A stretch of DNA of 41,869 bases from assembly GCF_000378405.1 (NCBI RefSeq), contig NZ_KB899636.1:241928-283796 (forward strand), read 5' to 3'. This DNA comes from Succinimonas amylolytica DSM 2873. GTDB lineage: Bacteria > Pseudomonadota > Gammaproteobacteria > Enterobacterales > Succinivibrionaceae. The notes under the pieces are model-generated. The model worked only from the letters and a program-made list of their open reading frames with translations, made no database searches and was not told the origin of the DNA. Within the stretch, counting starts at the first letter, position 1. The number at the start of each line of letters is the position of its first letter. The position numbers and the translations under genes are program-made. Of this stretch, positions 26,377 to 35,686 are shown one piece after another.

Positions 26377-27747
26377 CTATCCCTTCATGCTGCGTATCAA
26401 ATCTGCCACATCGCCCATTTTCATGGCATGCGAACCCTTGGCGGCAATGGTAAGATCCGGAACTCTGTTCACCAACTCCCTCACTGCATCCAACAATTCC
26501 TCCCGGGATTCGAAAACTCTGCCGCCAAATGACCGGGCACTAAGTGCAGCCAAATCTCCGATACTCCAGAATTCATCGACACGCCCCCGGGCATATACAC
26601 CAATTCTGGCATGAAGCTCAGGAGCATCCTGTCCAAGCTCGCCCATATCCCCGAACACAAATACCCGATACCCCGGAAGAAGGGACAGAGTATCAAGAGA
26701 GGCCTGCACTGCATTAAAGGAGGCATTATAGGAATCATCAATCAGAGTCAGGGTTCCTAGCTTTTCCACAAAAAGTCTTCCCGGAACCGGCCTCTGAGCT
26801 TCGAGTCCTTCGATAATATCCGGGACGCCAGCCCCTGCCAGACCGGAAAGAGCAGCGGCAGCCAGCGCATTTGCAACATTGTGTCTTCCCGGGAGCGCCA
26901 GCCTGACATCTCCTTCACCCTGGGGAGTAATCAGTCTGAAGGCAAAGGTACCGTTATCCTGAGATCTGATAGCGACGGCACGAACATCCGCATGATCATT
27001 CTCCGTACCAAACCCCATAAGGTCTTTACCGGCATAATCGCTTTTCCAGCGGTCATAAAATTCACTGTCGGCATTCACCACACCTTTCCCGGAATCCCGG
27101 GAAAACACGTAATCCAGAATTTCGCTCTTGGCACGGTAAACTCCGTCAAAGCCTCCAAAACCTTCAAGATGAGCGCCTCCCACGTTATTTATAAGAGCTG
27201 CCTCAGGTTCTGCGAACTCCACAGTCCAGGCAATATCCCCCGGATGAGAAGCTCCCAGCTCAATAACAGCATAGTCCGTATCGGAATTGATAGTAAGAAG
27301 TGTCAGAGGAACGCCTACAGAATTATTGAAGTTCCCTTTAGTGGCAATGGTGTTTCCCATTCGCGAAAGAATTGCTGCCGTCATTTCCTTCACCGTGGTC
27401 TTGCCGCAGGTACCGGTAACCGCCACCACTCTGGCATGGCTCTTTCTGCGGTTCAGCTGTCCCAGAAGCCCCAGCCCGCGCAGCGTGTCCGGCACCACGA
27501 TCTGTGGAGCCTCCACAGGAAGCTCATGATCCGCTAAAAGCGCAACTGCCCCCTTGGAACAAACTTCTTTCGCAAAGTCATGTCCATCAAAATTCTCTCC
27601 CCTGAGACACACAAAAAGCATCCCTCGGACATCCCGGCGGGAATCAGTTTCCACTCCGGATATTGTAATTCTTCCGGCCTGATCTTCTGCATTAAAAAGC
27701 TTTCCGCCAACGTGCGCGGCAATTTCCGCCAGTGTCATTTCAATCAT
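26377..27747 (-). CDS. murF: UDP-N-acetylmuramoyl-tripeptide--D-alanyl-D-alanine ligase MurF
   Basis: MurF completes the pentapeptide by adding D-Ala-D-Ala. The 456-residue protein has the MurF-type N-terminal domain with VETDSRRDVRGMLFVCLRG, the P-loop TGTCGKTTVKEM near 110-121, FNNSVGVPLTLL near 138-149 and DDSYNASFNAV in the C-terminal part. Since ddlB is not in the cluster, its substrate D-Ala-D-Ala must come from a ligase elsewhere. The ATG overlaps the murE stop (ATGA). A second in-frame ATG three codons in is possible. Confidence 0.98.
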   Translation of the reverse strand: MIEMTLAEIAAHVGGKLFNAEDQAGRITISGVETDSRRDVRGMLFVCLRGENFDGHDFAKEVCSKGAVALLADHELPVEAPQIVVPDTLRGLGLLGQLNRRKSHARVVAVTGTCGKTTVKEMTAAILSRMGNTIATKGNFNNSVGVPLTLLTINSDTDYAVIELGASHPGDIAWTVEFAEPEAALINNVGGAHLEGFGGFDGVYRAKSEILDYVFSRDSGKGVVNADSEFYDRWKSDYAGKDLMGFGTENDHADVRAVAIRSQDNGTFAFRLITPQGEGDVRLALPGRHNVANALAAAALSGLAGAGVPDIIEGLEAQRPVPGRLFVEKLGTLTLIDDSYNASFNAVQASLDTLSLLPGYRVFVFGDMGELGQDAPELHARIGVYARGRVDEFWSIGDLAALSARSFGGRVFESREELLDAVRELVNRVPDLTIAAKGSHAMKMGDVADLIRSMKG

Positions 27748-29216
27748 TTAGACATTCCTTCCAAAATTTTTGCAGCAGTTTCCCGATCGCTGTAATGATG
27801 CTTTACCGTACCAATAATCTGATAATCCTCATGGCCCTTGCCTGCTACCAGAACAGCGTCCTCCGGTTCTGCGACGGCAAAAGCCTCCCGGATTGCACTT
27901 TCCCGATCCGTGATGATTTTATATCCGGCGTCTGCCGGAACCCCTGCCACCATCATTCTCAGGATCTCCAGATGATCCTCCGTGCGCGGGTTGTCATCGG
28001 TGAAAAACACTCTATCGGAATTCAGACAGGCAATTTTTCCCATAATGGGACGCTTACCCTGATCCCGATCTCCGCCACAGCCACAAACAGTGATTATCCG
28101 TTTAAAACCATGTGCCCTAAGCCCGGAAATGGCCTTTTCCAATCCATCAGGCGTATGAGCATAATCCACCACCAGAACAGGCTTGCCAGGTTTTCTGAAA
28201 CACTCCATACGGCCCCGTACCGGACGAAGACAGCCGACAGTGCGCTCAAGGTCAGCCATGACAAAACCTCTTGCCAGCATAACCCCCAGCGCACAAAGCA
28301 GATTTTCAGCATTAAACAATCCGATAAGCGGCACCGAAAGCACAGCCCGTCCGTAGCTGCCATTTACCCAGACAGTAATTCCCTCCGGATGACAGGAAAT
28401 CTCCTCGGCATAAATCATTCTGCCGCGATATCCCGGCACTGGTTCTGTGCAAAACGCCAAAGCTCCAGGAAGGCGGCTCAGAAACTCTTTGCCTGCAGGG
28501 TCTCCGTAATTAATCACTGCGTGTGATTCGGGAATCATTTTGAAAAGCTGGAATTTAGCCTCACGGTAGTTATCCATGGTTTTATGAAAATCCAGATGAT
28601 CTCGCGAAAGATTGGTAAATCCGCCATAGCTGAAGTAAAGATTGCGCACTCTTCCCTGTGCAAGACCGTGGGAAGAAACTTCCATAGAGACAGCACGGGC
28701 TCCTTCCAGCGTCATTTCCCGAAGAGTTCTTTCCAAATCAAGTGGACGAAGTGTGGTATTAGGACTCGGCGTGAGATCCGGATAGAAACCGGTACCGAGA
28801 GTTCCCATTACCCCTGTTTTTACATTCAGAGACTGCGACCATTCCGCAATCATATGGGTAACAGTGCTTTTGCCGTTAGTGCCGGTAATGCCGATGAGGC
28901 TCAAATCTTTCGAGGGCTGGCTGTAGACACGTGAAGCGATATCTGCTTCACAGATGTCAAGATTTCTTACGGGGATAAGAGGAATGCCACACGGCTCCGC
29001 CGAAAAACCGTCTCCGGACTCGTAAACAACAGCAGCCGCACCGCGTCTTTCCGCATCGGGGATCAGGGTACGGGCATCAAAATGCAAACCTTTAAAGGCC
29101 ACAAACAGATTTCCCCGGGAAATCTTTCTGTTATCGGAAACCGCTCCGGTTATATCCAAAGATGGAACCGGACAACCGTCCGACAGTCCGGCAAGTATAT
29201 CTTTCAAATCAGCCAT
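27744..29216 (-). CDS. murE: UDP-N-acetylmuramoyl-L-alanyl-D-glutamate--2,6-diaminopimelate ligase MurE
   Basis: MurE adds meso-diaminopimelate as the third residue. The P-loop is GITGTNGKSTVTHM, followed by TLRPLDL, SMEVSSHGLAQGRV and TNLSRDHLDFH. The C-terminal DDNPRTED is the motif that selects meso-DAP over lysine, so the wall is the Gram-negative A1-gamma type. I chose the ATG at 29216 (MADLKDIL, 490 residues) because E. coli MurE begins similarly and GCGAG lies 8 bases before it; ATG at 29222 and TTG at 29231 are alternatives. It follows ftsI by about 30 bases. Confidence 0.97.
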   Translation of the reverse strand: MADLKDILAGLSDGCPVPSLDITGAVSDNRKISRGNLFVAFKGLHFDARTLIPDAERRGAAAVVYESGDGFSAEPCGIPLIPVRNLDICEADIASRVYSQPSKDLSLIGITGTNGKSTVTHMIAEWSQSLNVKTGVMGTLGTGFYPDLTPSPNTTLRPLDLERTLREMTLEGARAVSMEVSSHGLAQGRVRNLYFSYGGFTNLSRDHLDFHKTMDNYREAKFQLFKMIPESHAVINYGDPAGKEFLSRLPGALAFCTEPVPGYRGRMIYAEEISCHPEGITVWVNGSYGRAVLSVPLIGLFNAENLLCALGVMLARGFVMADLERTVGCLRPVRGRMECFRKPGKPVLVVDYAHTPDGLEKAISGLRAHGFKRIITVCGCGGDRDQGKRPIMGKIACLNSDRVFFTDDNPRTEDHLEILRMMVAGVPADAGYKIITDRESAIREAFAVAEPEDAVLVAGKGHEDYQIIGTVKHHYSDRETAAKILEGMSK

Positions 29217-29248
29217 TATCATCACTCGCAAATTGGTATATCGGAAAA

Positions 29249-31051
29249 CTAATGCCTCTTTTTGCTGGAGATTTCCTTCTTTTTCTGAGCCGGGGTCTTC
29301 AGCGTGCCGTCAGGATTAAGATCATCCGGGGGAACATTGTAAAGCTCCAGGGTTCGTTTCATAACCTCGGAGAATACCGGCCCTGCCACCACACCGCCGT
29401 AAAACTTGCCGGCATGGGGCTCGTTGATTACCACCACAAGCGCAAACCTGGGATTGCTCATGGGTGCTATGCCGGCAAAGGTTCCCACGTAATCCTTTCC
29501 GTAGCCTCCGGCCACGGCTACCTTTGCCGTACCGGTCTTGCCGCCTACCCGGTAGCCGGCAATCATGGCCTGAGCACCGGTACCGCCGCCCTCAACCACC
29601 GATTCCAGTGATTTCAGCACAAGATTAACATCCTGCTCTTTGGCAACTCTTACACCCTGGGGAATCTTGTCAACCTTCAAAATGGAAAGGGGGCGACGGA
29701 TACCGTGGTTAGCCAGAATCGAATAAGCCTGTGCAACCTGAAGCGGCGTTACCGTAATACCGTAACCATAACCAAGAGTGGCATTTTCAATGCGGCTCCA
29801 CCTTCTTCTGTGGGGCAGTCTTCCAGTATTCTCTCCGATAAAATCGATATTGGTACGGGAGCCGTATCCAAAAGCCTCCAGCCCCCTGACGATATCCCGG
29901 GGATCCATTCTCAGAGCAATACGGGCCATTCCAACATTGGAGGAGTACTTAAGAATATCAAAAAGATTTCCCGAACTCATGTGGTGGCTATCGGTAATCA
30001 GCTTTCCCTGAACCTGGAACGGAGTAGTATCAAAAACCTCATTCCAGCTGGTGACACCTTTTCCCAGGGCAGTCACCGCCACCAGTGGCTTGGTAGTGGA
30101 CCCCGGCTCATAGGTATCGGTCACTGCCCGGTTTCTGGCCCGATAGGGAGCATAGCTTTCTCTACTGTTAGGATTGTATGACGGATAATTAACCATGGCC
30201 AAAATCTCCCCGGTCCAGGAATCTATAAGTACCAGAGATGCCGAGGTGGCTCTGTTAATTTCGGCATTGTACTTCAGAGACTTATAGGCCAGGGACTGCA
30301 GTCTTTCATCAATGCTAAGCACCAGATCATTAGCCTGTTTTCCTTCCTTTACCACTCCGAGGTTCTCTATGATATTACCACGGGCATCCTTTATACGCCT
30401 TATTTTTCCGGGAGATGAAAGCAGATAGTCGTTATACTGTCTTTCCAGTCCCTCAGTTCCTGCTCCGTCAATATTGGTCATTCCAATAATATGGGCATTG
30501 ATTTCAGAGGTTGGATAAAACCTTCTAAGCTCGGGATTGACATAGATGCCATCAATTTTGAGGGATTTAATATAATCGGCCATCTGCGGCTCAATTTGTC
30601 TGGCGACAGTGATATGACGGTTTCTGGGCTCCTTCAGCTTTTTAGACAGGCTGGCACAGTCCGTACGCAGAAGCTCGCAGATTTCTCTGATTGTCGATTC
30701 CTTGTCCATCTGTTTCTTCTCATGATAATCATGAAAGCTTTTGGCATGAATCACCACGGCCCGCATAGGAACACTTATTGCCAGCTTTTCCCCGTTGCGA
30801 TCATAGATGACGCCCCTTTCAGGATGCTCGGTTGCTGTTCTTAAAATACGATCATTGCCTTTGGATACCAAATCACCGGCAGACCAGAACATCAGCCAGG
30901 ACACTCTGGCCATAAGAGCCAGAAACAAAATCAGCAGCATGCCCCAAAATATCATGATTCGGCGTGTGCTGATTTCGTAACTGCTACCTCCGGCATCAAC
31001 ACGTTTTAACAGGTTTACAACTTTGGAAAAGGCATTCTTAAGCCAGAGCAT
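29249..31051 (-). CDS. ftsI: Septal peptidoglycan transpeptidase FtsI (PBP3)
   Basis: FtsI is the class B penicillin-binding protein that cross-links septal peptidoglycan. The 600-residue protein has a short cytoplasmic tail, a transmembrane segment near residues 32-54, the pedestal domain with RGVIYDRNGEKLAIS near 79-93, and the transpeptidase motifs SxxK (S318-T-T-K321, the acylated serine), SSN (370-372) and KTGT (505-508). The C-terminus is rich in Lys. Length compares with E. coli FtsI (588). The ATG shares one base with the ftsL stop (TGATG). Confidence 0.98.
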   Translation of the reverse strand: MLWLKNAFSKVVNLLKRVDAGGSSYEISTRRIMIFWGMLLILFLALMARVSWLMFWSAGDLVSKGNDRILRTATEHPERGVIYDRNGEKLAISVPMRAVVIHAKSFHDYHEKKQMDKESTIREICELLRTDCASLSKKLKEPRNRHITVARQIEPQMADYIKSLKIDGIYVNPELRRFYPTSEINAHIIGMTNIDGAGTEGLERQYNDYLLSSPGKIRRIKDARGNIIENLGVVKEGKQANDLVLSIDERLQSLAYKSLKYNAEINRATSASLVLIDSWTGEILAMVNYPSYNPNSRESYAPYRARNRAVTDTYEPGSTTKPLVAVTALGKGVTSWNEVFDTTPFQVQGKLITDSHHMSSGNLFDILKYSSNVGMARIALRMDPRDIVRGLEAFGYGSRTNIDFIGENTGRLPHRRRWSRIENATLGYGYGITVTPLQVAQAYSILANHGIRRPLSILKVDKIPQGVRVAKEQDVNLVLKSLESVVEGGGTGAQAMIAGYRVGGKTGTAKVAVAGGYGKDYVGTFAGIAPMSNPRFALVVVINEPHAGKFYGGVVAGPVFSEVMKRTLELYNVPPDDLNPDGTLKTPAQKKKEISSKKRH

Positions 31052-31413
31052 CAGCGAACTCTCCGTTTTCCGGTCTCGGACAAGTTTACAATCACTTCTT
31101 CGGAAACAACGTCAGGCTGATGCATTCCCATTTTTTTACCAGCCTCGTCCGCTATCCTGGAAAGTTCGGAAAGAGTCTGCTGCTCCAGCCTGAGATGCTG
31201 ATACTCCTGATCCAGAGCATCCTGCCTGCTAACCTCGGTACTGAATTCGGTAATGGTCCGCCGGGTTTCCTGAACCTGAGAGATAATCATAAAGGCTTCC
31301 GTAACGCAGGCTGCGAGCAAAAAAATAAAAAATACATTGCGCACACAGTCCCGAAGCACAATCCTCGTAAGACTGAACCTTTGAAATTCCTCACTGGTAT
31401 TTCTGGTTTTCAT
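31051..31413 (-). CDS. ftsL: Cell division protein FtsL
   Basis: FtsL is a small bitopic protein that forms the FtsQLB complex and activates FtsWI. The 120-residue protein has a basic cytoplasmic N-terminus (about 1-27), one transmembrane segment (about 28-46) and a periplasmic coiled coil with leucine-zipper-like spacing (about 60-95). The GKKMGMHQPD motif near the C-terminus is typical of gammaproteobacterial FtsL. Sequence conservation is low in this family, so the call relies also on position between rsmH and ftsI, which it overlaps by 4 bases and 1 base. Confidence 0.95.
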   Translation of the reverse strand: MKTRNTSEEFQRFSLTRIVLRDCVRNVFFIFLLAACVTEAFMIISQVQETRRTITEFSTEVSRQDALDQEYQHLRLEQQTLSELSRIADEAGKKMGMHQPDVVSEEVIVNLSETGKRRVR

Positions 31414-32375
31414 AGACTCTGCTCCCTGTCCTTACAATTACCGCAGAAAGGAAGCCGCTCCCCAGTACGGAGAATGGCACTGCGGGATCGGGGATTCTCG
31501 GAAATCTCCATAGCCCCGGGATGAATACCGCGATCCACCAGTCTGAAGGTGCGTGTTTTGGCGATTTCGCTTTCCGGTACCGGAATTCCACGAGGTGGTA
31601 CTTCCCCCCTTTCTGATTTTTTCAGGAAAGAGCGTACAAGATGATCTTCAAGAGAATGAAAGGTAATAACAGCAAGACGTCCAAAAGGTGCCAGAATGTC
31701 CCGGGAATTCCGGAGAGCCTTCTCGATTTCATCCAGCTCGCCGTTCACCTTTATCCTGAGAGCCTGAAAGGTTCTGGTAGCTGGATTTTTTCCTGGTTCC
31801 CGAGGTACCAGCCGGGCAATAAGTTCCGCAAGCTCGGTAGTGGTTCTGAAAGGGTGTTCCCGGCGATCCTGTACCACTGCCCGGGCAATCTTTCTGGCAA
31901 AGCGCTCTTCCCCGTAATTGCGAATAACTTCCGCAATTTCGGACTCCGGGGCATTATTTATCCACTCGGCAGCACTGATTCCGGAATCCGGATCCATTCT
32001 CATATCCAAAGGCCCCTCTTTCATAAAGCTGAACCCTCTTTCAGGATCATCAAGCTGAGGCGAAGAAACGCCGAGATCAAGAAGAATTCCGGAAACCTTT
32101 CCCAAAACACCAAAATCTTCAAGGAGACTCGGCATCTCCGAAAACTTCCCCCGAAGCATAGTAAAGCGGGGATCCTTTATTTCCATGCCGGCTTTCACAG
32201 CCGCAGGGTCCCTGTCAATGCCGAAAAGACGGCCCTTCTCTGACAGCTTTGAAAGAATCAGTCTTGAATGACCTCCTCTGCCGAAAGTACCGTCAACATA
32301 AATACCGTCTCCGGTGACGTTAAGAGCCGCCACAGCTTCATTGAGAAGCACGGTAACATGTCTGTATTCTTCCAT
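31410..32375 (-). CDS. rsmH: 16S rRNA (cytosine-1402-N4)-methyltransferase RsmH (MraW)
   Basis: RsmH methylates N4 of C1402 in the ribosomal P site using S-adenosylmethionine. The protein begins MEEYRHVTVLLNEAV, has the SAM-binding YVDGTFGRGGHS near 26-37, ILLDLGVSSPQLDDPERGFS near 100-119 and a C-terminal ITFHSLEDHLVRSF. I chose the ATG at 32375 (321 residues), with AGGG 8 bases before it. A longer open frame to 32465 would run through the rnpB terminator. It is the first gene of the dcw cluster here, as mraZ is missing upstream. Confidence 0.97.
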   Translation of the reverse strand: MEEYRHVTVLLNEAVAALNVTGDGIYVDGTFGRGGHSRLILSKLSEKGRLFGIDRDPAAVKAGMEIKDPRFTMLRGKFSEMPSLLEDFGVLGKVSGILLDLGVSSPQLDDPERGFSFMKEGPLDMRMDPDSGISAAEWINNAPESEIAEVIRNYGEERFARKIARAVVQDRREHPFRTTTELAELIARLVPREPGKNPATRTFQALRIKVNGELDEIEKALRNSRDILAPFGRLAVITFHSLEDHLVRSFLKKSERGEVPPRGIPVPESEIAKTRTFRLVDRGIHPGAMEISENPRSRSAILRTGERLPFCGNCKDREQSL

Positions 32376-32413
32376 AGAAATACCCTGAAGAGAAGATTTT
32401 TCGGAGAGTAAGC

Positions 32414-32449
32414 AAAAAACGAGGGAACCTGAACATACCAGTCCCCTCG
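32414..32449 (-). terminator. Intrinsic terminator of rnpB
   Basis: On the minus strand, stem CGAGGG/CCCTCG (32449-32444 with 32425-32420) is followed by six T residues (32419-32414). It lies about 18 bases after the 3' end of the RNA and separates rnpB from rsmH. Confidence 0.8.
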
Positions 32450-32466
32450 CTTTCATATTTAACAAA

Positions 32467-32830
32467 TGAGTCAGCCATAAGCCGGGTTCTGTACTGTAGA
32501 AACAGCGGTAATCATTCCTCTACGTCAAGGAGTCGCCTCCTGACTTTAGCGATCAACCCGCCCCTGACACGGGCAATGTCATAAGGAGCCTATTCGATCT
32601 TGCTCCGGGTGGAGTTTTCCCTGCCATGAACTGTTACCAGACATGCGGTGCGCTCTTACCGCACCTTTTCACCCTTACCGATAAACGGCGGTATATTTTC
32701 TGTGGCACTATTCGTAGATTCGCATCTCCCAGACGTTATCTGGCACCCTGCCCTGCGGAGCCCGGACTTTCCTCCCCCCTATGCGTCTGCCGAAGCACAA
32801 CCATAAGGCAGCGATTACCTGTCTGACTCA
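32467..32830 (-). ncRNA. rnpB: RNase P RNA, bacterial class A
   Basis: The minus strand contains the conserved RNase P blocks in order: GAGGAAAGTCCGGGCTCC near the 5' end, CAGGGTGCCAG, GGTAAGGGTGAAAAGGTGCG, AAACTCCACCCGGAGCAAG and, at the 3' end, ACAGAACCCGGCTTATGG. The P1 helix can be drawn between TGAGTCAG (5' end) and CTGACTCA (3' end), which sets the ends to within a few bases. The length of about 364 nt is close to E. coli M1 RNA (377). It processes tRNA 5' ends with RnpA. Its own promoter and terminator flank it. Confidence 0.96.
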
Positions 32831-32836
32831 CAGCAA

Positions 32837-32845
32837 ATTATAGCA
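32837..32845 (-). promoter_or_regulatory. rnpB promoter, extended -10
   Basis: Minus strand TGCTATAAT (32845-32837), six bases before the predicted 5' end of the RNA. The -35 is not clear. Confidence 0.6.
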
Positions 32846-32940
32846 TACAACTTACCGGAGTAATACGTAAATGCCCATGTCCCCGATAAAAAACGGCAGT
32901 AAAAAACTTAAAACAGAAACACACTCCGCCGATACCGTAA

Positions 32941-33804
32941 TTATCCGATATCCGGTTCCTCCTTGAGAGCCAGTGCCTCACGGTAAATTTCATTCCTGGA
33001 ACAGCCAAAAGTCTCACTCACTATACGGACTGCCTTTTTTACAGGCAGGTCGGTAACAAGCAGCCTTAGAAGTTTGAGAGCGGCGTCACTGACACCATTC
33101 TCACCAGGATCCGGTCTCCAGGGATAAAGAACCGCTACCATTTCCCCACGATCCGAATTACTGTCACTCGCCAGAACATCGGAAAGTTTGCAGCAGGTGG
33201 TACGATAAAATGTTTCAAAGGCCTTGGTCATCTCCCGGCCTACCACAATTTCCCGCTCCCCGAAGACTTTGCCAAGAGCCACTGCTGTATCAGGCATCCG
33301 GCGCGGCGTTTCATAAAATACAATAGTCCGGGTTTCATGCCGAAGTTCCTCAAGCCTATCGTAGAGAGCCTTTTCCTTAACTGGGAGAAAACCTTCAAAA
33401 CAGAAACGATCCGTCGGAAAACCAGCGGCCTCCAAGGCCGTGATAACAGCACAGGGACCGGGAAGAGGCACCACCTGAACCCCGGCGTTTACGCATGCTA
33501 CCACCAGATGATATCCGGGATCCGATATCAACGGAGTTCCGGCATCAGAAATGAGAGCCACACTCTTTCCTTCCTGAATCCAATCCCGAATTCTGGCAGC
33601 CTTTTCCATCTCGTTATGATCATGAAAGCTTTCCAGAACCGGAGCGGTTATGCCTAGCTGCTCCAGAAGAGGCCGGGAATGTCTGGTATCCTCAGCACAG
33701 ATAATCTGAGCTTCCCGAAGAATCCTGACCGCACGAAATGTTATATCCTCCATATTTCCGATGGGTGTCGGAACAATATAAAGAGCAGGCTTGAGCTCTT
33801 CCAT
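32941..33804 (-). CDS. rsmI: 16S rRNA (cytidine-1402-2'-O)-methyltransferase RsmI
   Basis: RsmI methylates the ribose of C1402, the same nucleotide that RsmH modifies on the base. The protein shows LYIVPTPIGNMEDITFRAV, CAEDTRHSRPLLEQLG, ISDAGTPLISDPGYHLV and PGPCAVITALEAAGFPTD, the SAM-binding features of the tetrapyrrole-methylase-like fold. I chose the ATG at 33804 (287 residues, E. coli 286), which has AAGGAGG 7 bases upstream; the open frame to 33882 overlaps the divergent lpoA promoter. It is divergent from lpoA, as in E. coli, and lies beside rnpB. Confidence 0.97.
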   Translation of the reverse strand: MEELKPALYIVPTPIGNMEDITFRAVRILREAQIICAEDTRHSRPLLEQLGITAPVLESFHDHNEMEKAARIRDWIQEGKSVALISDAGTPLISDPGYHLVVACVNAGVQVVPLPGPCAVITALEAAGFPTDRFCFEGFLPVKEKALYDRLEELRHETRTIVFYETPRRMPDTAVALGKVFGEREIVVGREMTKAFETFYRTTCCKLSDVLASDSNSDRGEMVAVLYPWRPDPGENGVSDAALKLLRLLVTDLPVKKAVRIVSETFGCSRNEIYREALALKEEPDIG

Positions 33805-33868
33805 ACAAACCTCCTTGTCGAATATCCCGAAAGTCTGATTATCAGAATGAAAGCATAGCATAAGAGTG

Positions 33869-33874
33869 TATAAT
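33869..33874 (+). promoter_or_regulatory. Candidate lpoA promoter -10
   Basis: A perfect TATAAT at 33869-33874, 40 bases before the chosen lpoA start. The -35 is weak (ATGAAA, 16-base spacer). It argues against translation starting at 33866. Confidence 0.4.
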
Positions 33875-33913
33875 AACAGCATCAGAAAAACTGTCAGTAT
33901 AGAGATTCACGCC

Positions 33914-35686
33914 ATGCGGTACAGAAAACACCAACATTGTAACCTTCATTCAATTATTTTGGCATGCGCATTTTCCGTCATGTTTTCAGGATGCTCCCTT
34001 ACCGGGAACCACAATGCGTATCTGGAACCCCAGCCTTTCAGCAAGCTTACAGAAAGCAGCGAATGGTATGAGGATCAGCTCTCCGCATCAACCCCGGAAT
34101 ATAATTTTGACTGGCAGATTCTTTTGGCCAGAGCATATTCGGCCGAAGGAGATACAAACAGAGCCTTCGAAGTACTCAGGCAAATGCGGGAACAGGCAAT
34201 TACACCGCTTCACGGAAATTATGCCGACATTATCGAGGCCCAGGTCAGAAGCAGCACCGGAAGCTACACTCAGGCTCTCGCTCTCCTGAATTCAGTAGAT
34301 ACTGTAAATCTCCCTCAAAACGCTTTGGCCTACTACTATAACCTAGCCGGCAAGGTGCAGGATCGTACCGGAAACTATGCTGCGGCCGGACAGAGCTTCC
34401 TGAATCTCGCACACACCGTTAATGCCGCAGATAAGAAAATCGCCTGGAAAAAAGCTCTTCAGGAATACCGGCAGGCAGACAACCGGGAAATTCTTTCCCA
34501 GTTTAAATCTTCACAGGATAACAATGACCGGGGTTTTCTGGAATACGCACTCATTCAGAAATCTCCGTCGGAAGAGGCCAGATCCCGTCTTATGTCCAGA
34601 TTTACTGCAAAATATCCCAATCATCCGGTTTTTTCTCTGAACACACCGGATACCGCAGACGGACGGGAGCCCATTCCGGTAGGCGGGCCTAACAGCAGTC
34701 AGCACGGCGCAGTTTCCGGAACCGCTATTGGAGACGGCGATACCATTGCAGTATTCCTGCCGCTGACCGGCCGTTATGCAGCCCTAATTGGACAGCCAGT
34801 ACGCATGGGGATTGAAAATGCCTTCCGGGACCGCGGCATAAAGATCAATATTAAGTTCTATGATACCGCCGCCGGCAGTGTTTCCGACTATTATCAAGAT
34901 GCCATGGCCAGCGGAACCAAGGCAATTATCGGCCCGATCATCAAAAACGAAGTAGACGAGCTGCTCTCATTTGATCCCCAGGTACCAGTAATCGCCCTTA
35001 ACGAGGGACAAAACCAGGGCGGACGCAATGTGGTGTATCTGACACTGGCTCCTGAAGTGGATGCCAGAAATGCCGTTCAGGAAATGGGAAAAGACGCCGT
35101 GTCTAATCCGGTAATCATTGCCCCACAGAACGATAAAGGGAGCCGAATCAGCAGGGCCTTTAATGATTATTGGCTGAAAAGCTATAATCAGAATACCAGC
35201 GTCTGCTATTTCACCGACGTAAACTCTTTGGAAAGCACCCTTAAAAGCTGTGCTGACAATACCCCGAATCCCTTCGATGCCGCATATATCTACGGAACCG
35301 CCAACGAAGCTTCAATAATCAGAGAATACAGCAAAAACGTAGGTTTTGGCATGCCCAGATACTATGTAGGCTCCAAAAGCAACAGCGGAGTTATGAATAA
35401 TTCCGCCCTGATGGGAATAAAAGGAATGAAGCTCGGCGATCAGCCCTGGCTACTTCAGAACAGTTCCATCAAGGAACAGATAATTTCCATCCTGCCAAAA
35501 GCCAATGGAGACACCCTGAGATGCTTTGCCGTCGGATATGACTCCTACAACCTCGTGCTTCATCTGGATAAAATGATTAATAATCCGGAAGAAGTAGTAC
35601 GGGGACTTTCCGGTGATATCAGCATTAATTCCCAGGGCAGACTGGAAAGAAACATTTCTTGGATAACCGTAGGCGAGAACGACTAA
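33914..35686 (+). CDS. lpoA: Outer-membrane lipoprotein LpoA, activator of PBP1a
   Basis: LpoA is an outer-membrane lipoprotein that reaches through the periplasm to activate PBP1a. From the ATG at 33914 the protein has a signal peptide and a lipobox, VMFSGC, with the lipidated Cys at residue 27 followed by Ser, which favours outer-membrane sorting. A TPR-like helical N-domain (about 40-230) is followed by a linker and a periplasmic-binding-protein-like C-domain beginning at TIAVFLPLTGRYAALIG, the LppC family signature. The 590-residue length compares with E. coli LpoA (678). An in-frame start at 33866 would put 16 extra residues before the signal peptide and overlap the promoter. Confidence 0.95.
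   Translation: MRYRKHQHCNLHSIILACAFSVMFSGCSLTGNHNAYLEPQPFSKLTESSEWYEDQLSASTPEYNFDWQILLARAYSAEGDTNRAFEVLRQMREQAITPLHGNYADIIEAQVRSSTGSYTQALALLNSVDTVNLPQNALAYYYNLAGKVQDRTGNYAAAGQSFLNLAHTVNAADKKIAWKKALQEYRQADNREILSQFKSSQDNNDRGFLEYALIQKSPSEEARSRLMSRFTAKYPNHPVFSLNTPDTADGREPIPVGGPNSSQHGAVSGTAIGDGDTIAVFLPLTGRYAALIGQPVRMGIENAFRDRGIKINIKFYDTAAGSVSDYYQDAMASGTKAIIGPIIKNEVDELLSFDPQVPVIALNEGQNQGGRNVVYLTLAPEVDARNAVQEMGKDAVSNPVIIAPQNDKGSRISRAFNDYWLKSYNQNTSVCYFTDVNSLESTLKSCADNTPNPFDAAYIYGTANEASIIREYSKNVGFGMPRYYVGSKSNSGVMNNSALMGIKGMKLGDQPWLLQNSSIKEQIISILPKANGDTLRCFAVGYDSYNLVLHLDKMINNPEEVVRGLSGDISINSQGRLERNISWITVGEND

Noticed and set aside
32376-32465. 30-residue N-terminal extension of RsmH
   Set aside because: It would be encoded by the rnpB terminator hairpin; conserved RsmH proteins start at the ATG at 32375, which has a ribosome-binding site.
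32626-32826. 66-codon open frame inside the RNase P RNA gene
   Set aside because: The region is fully explained by rnpB; the frame is antisense to the RNA.
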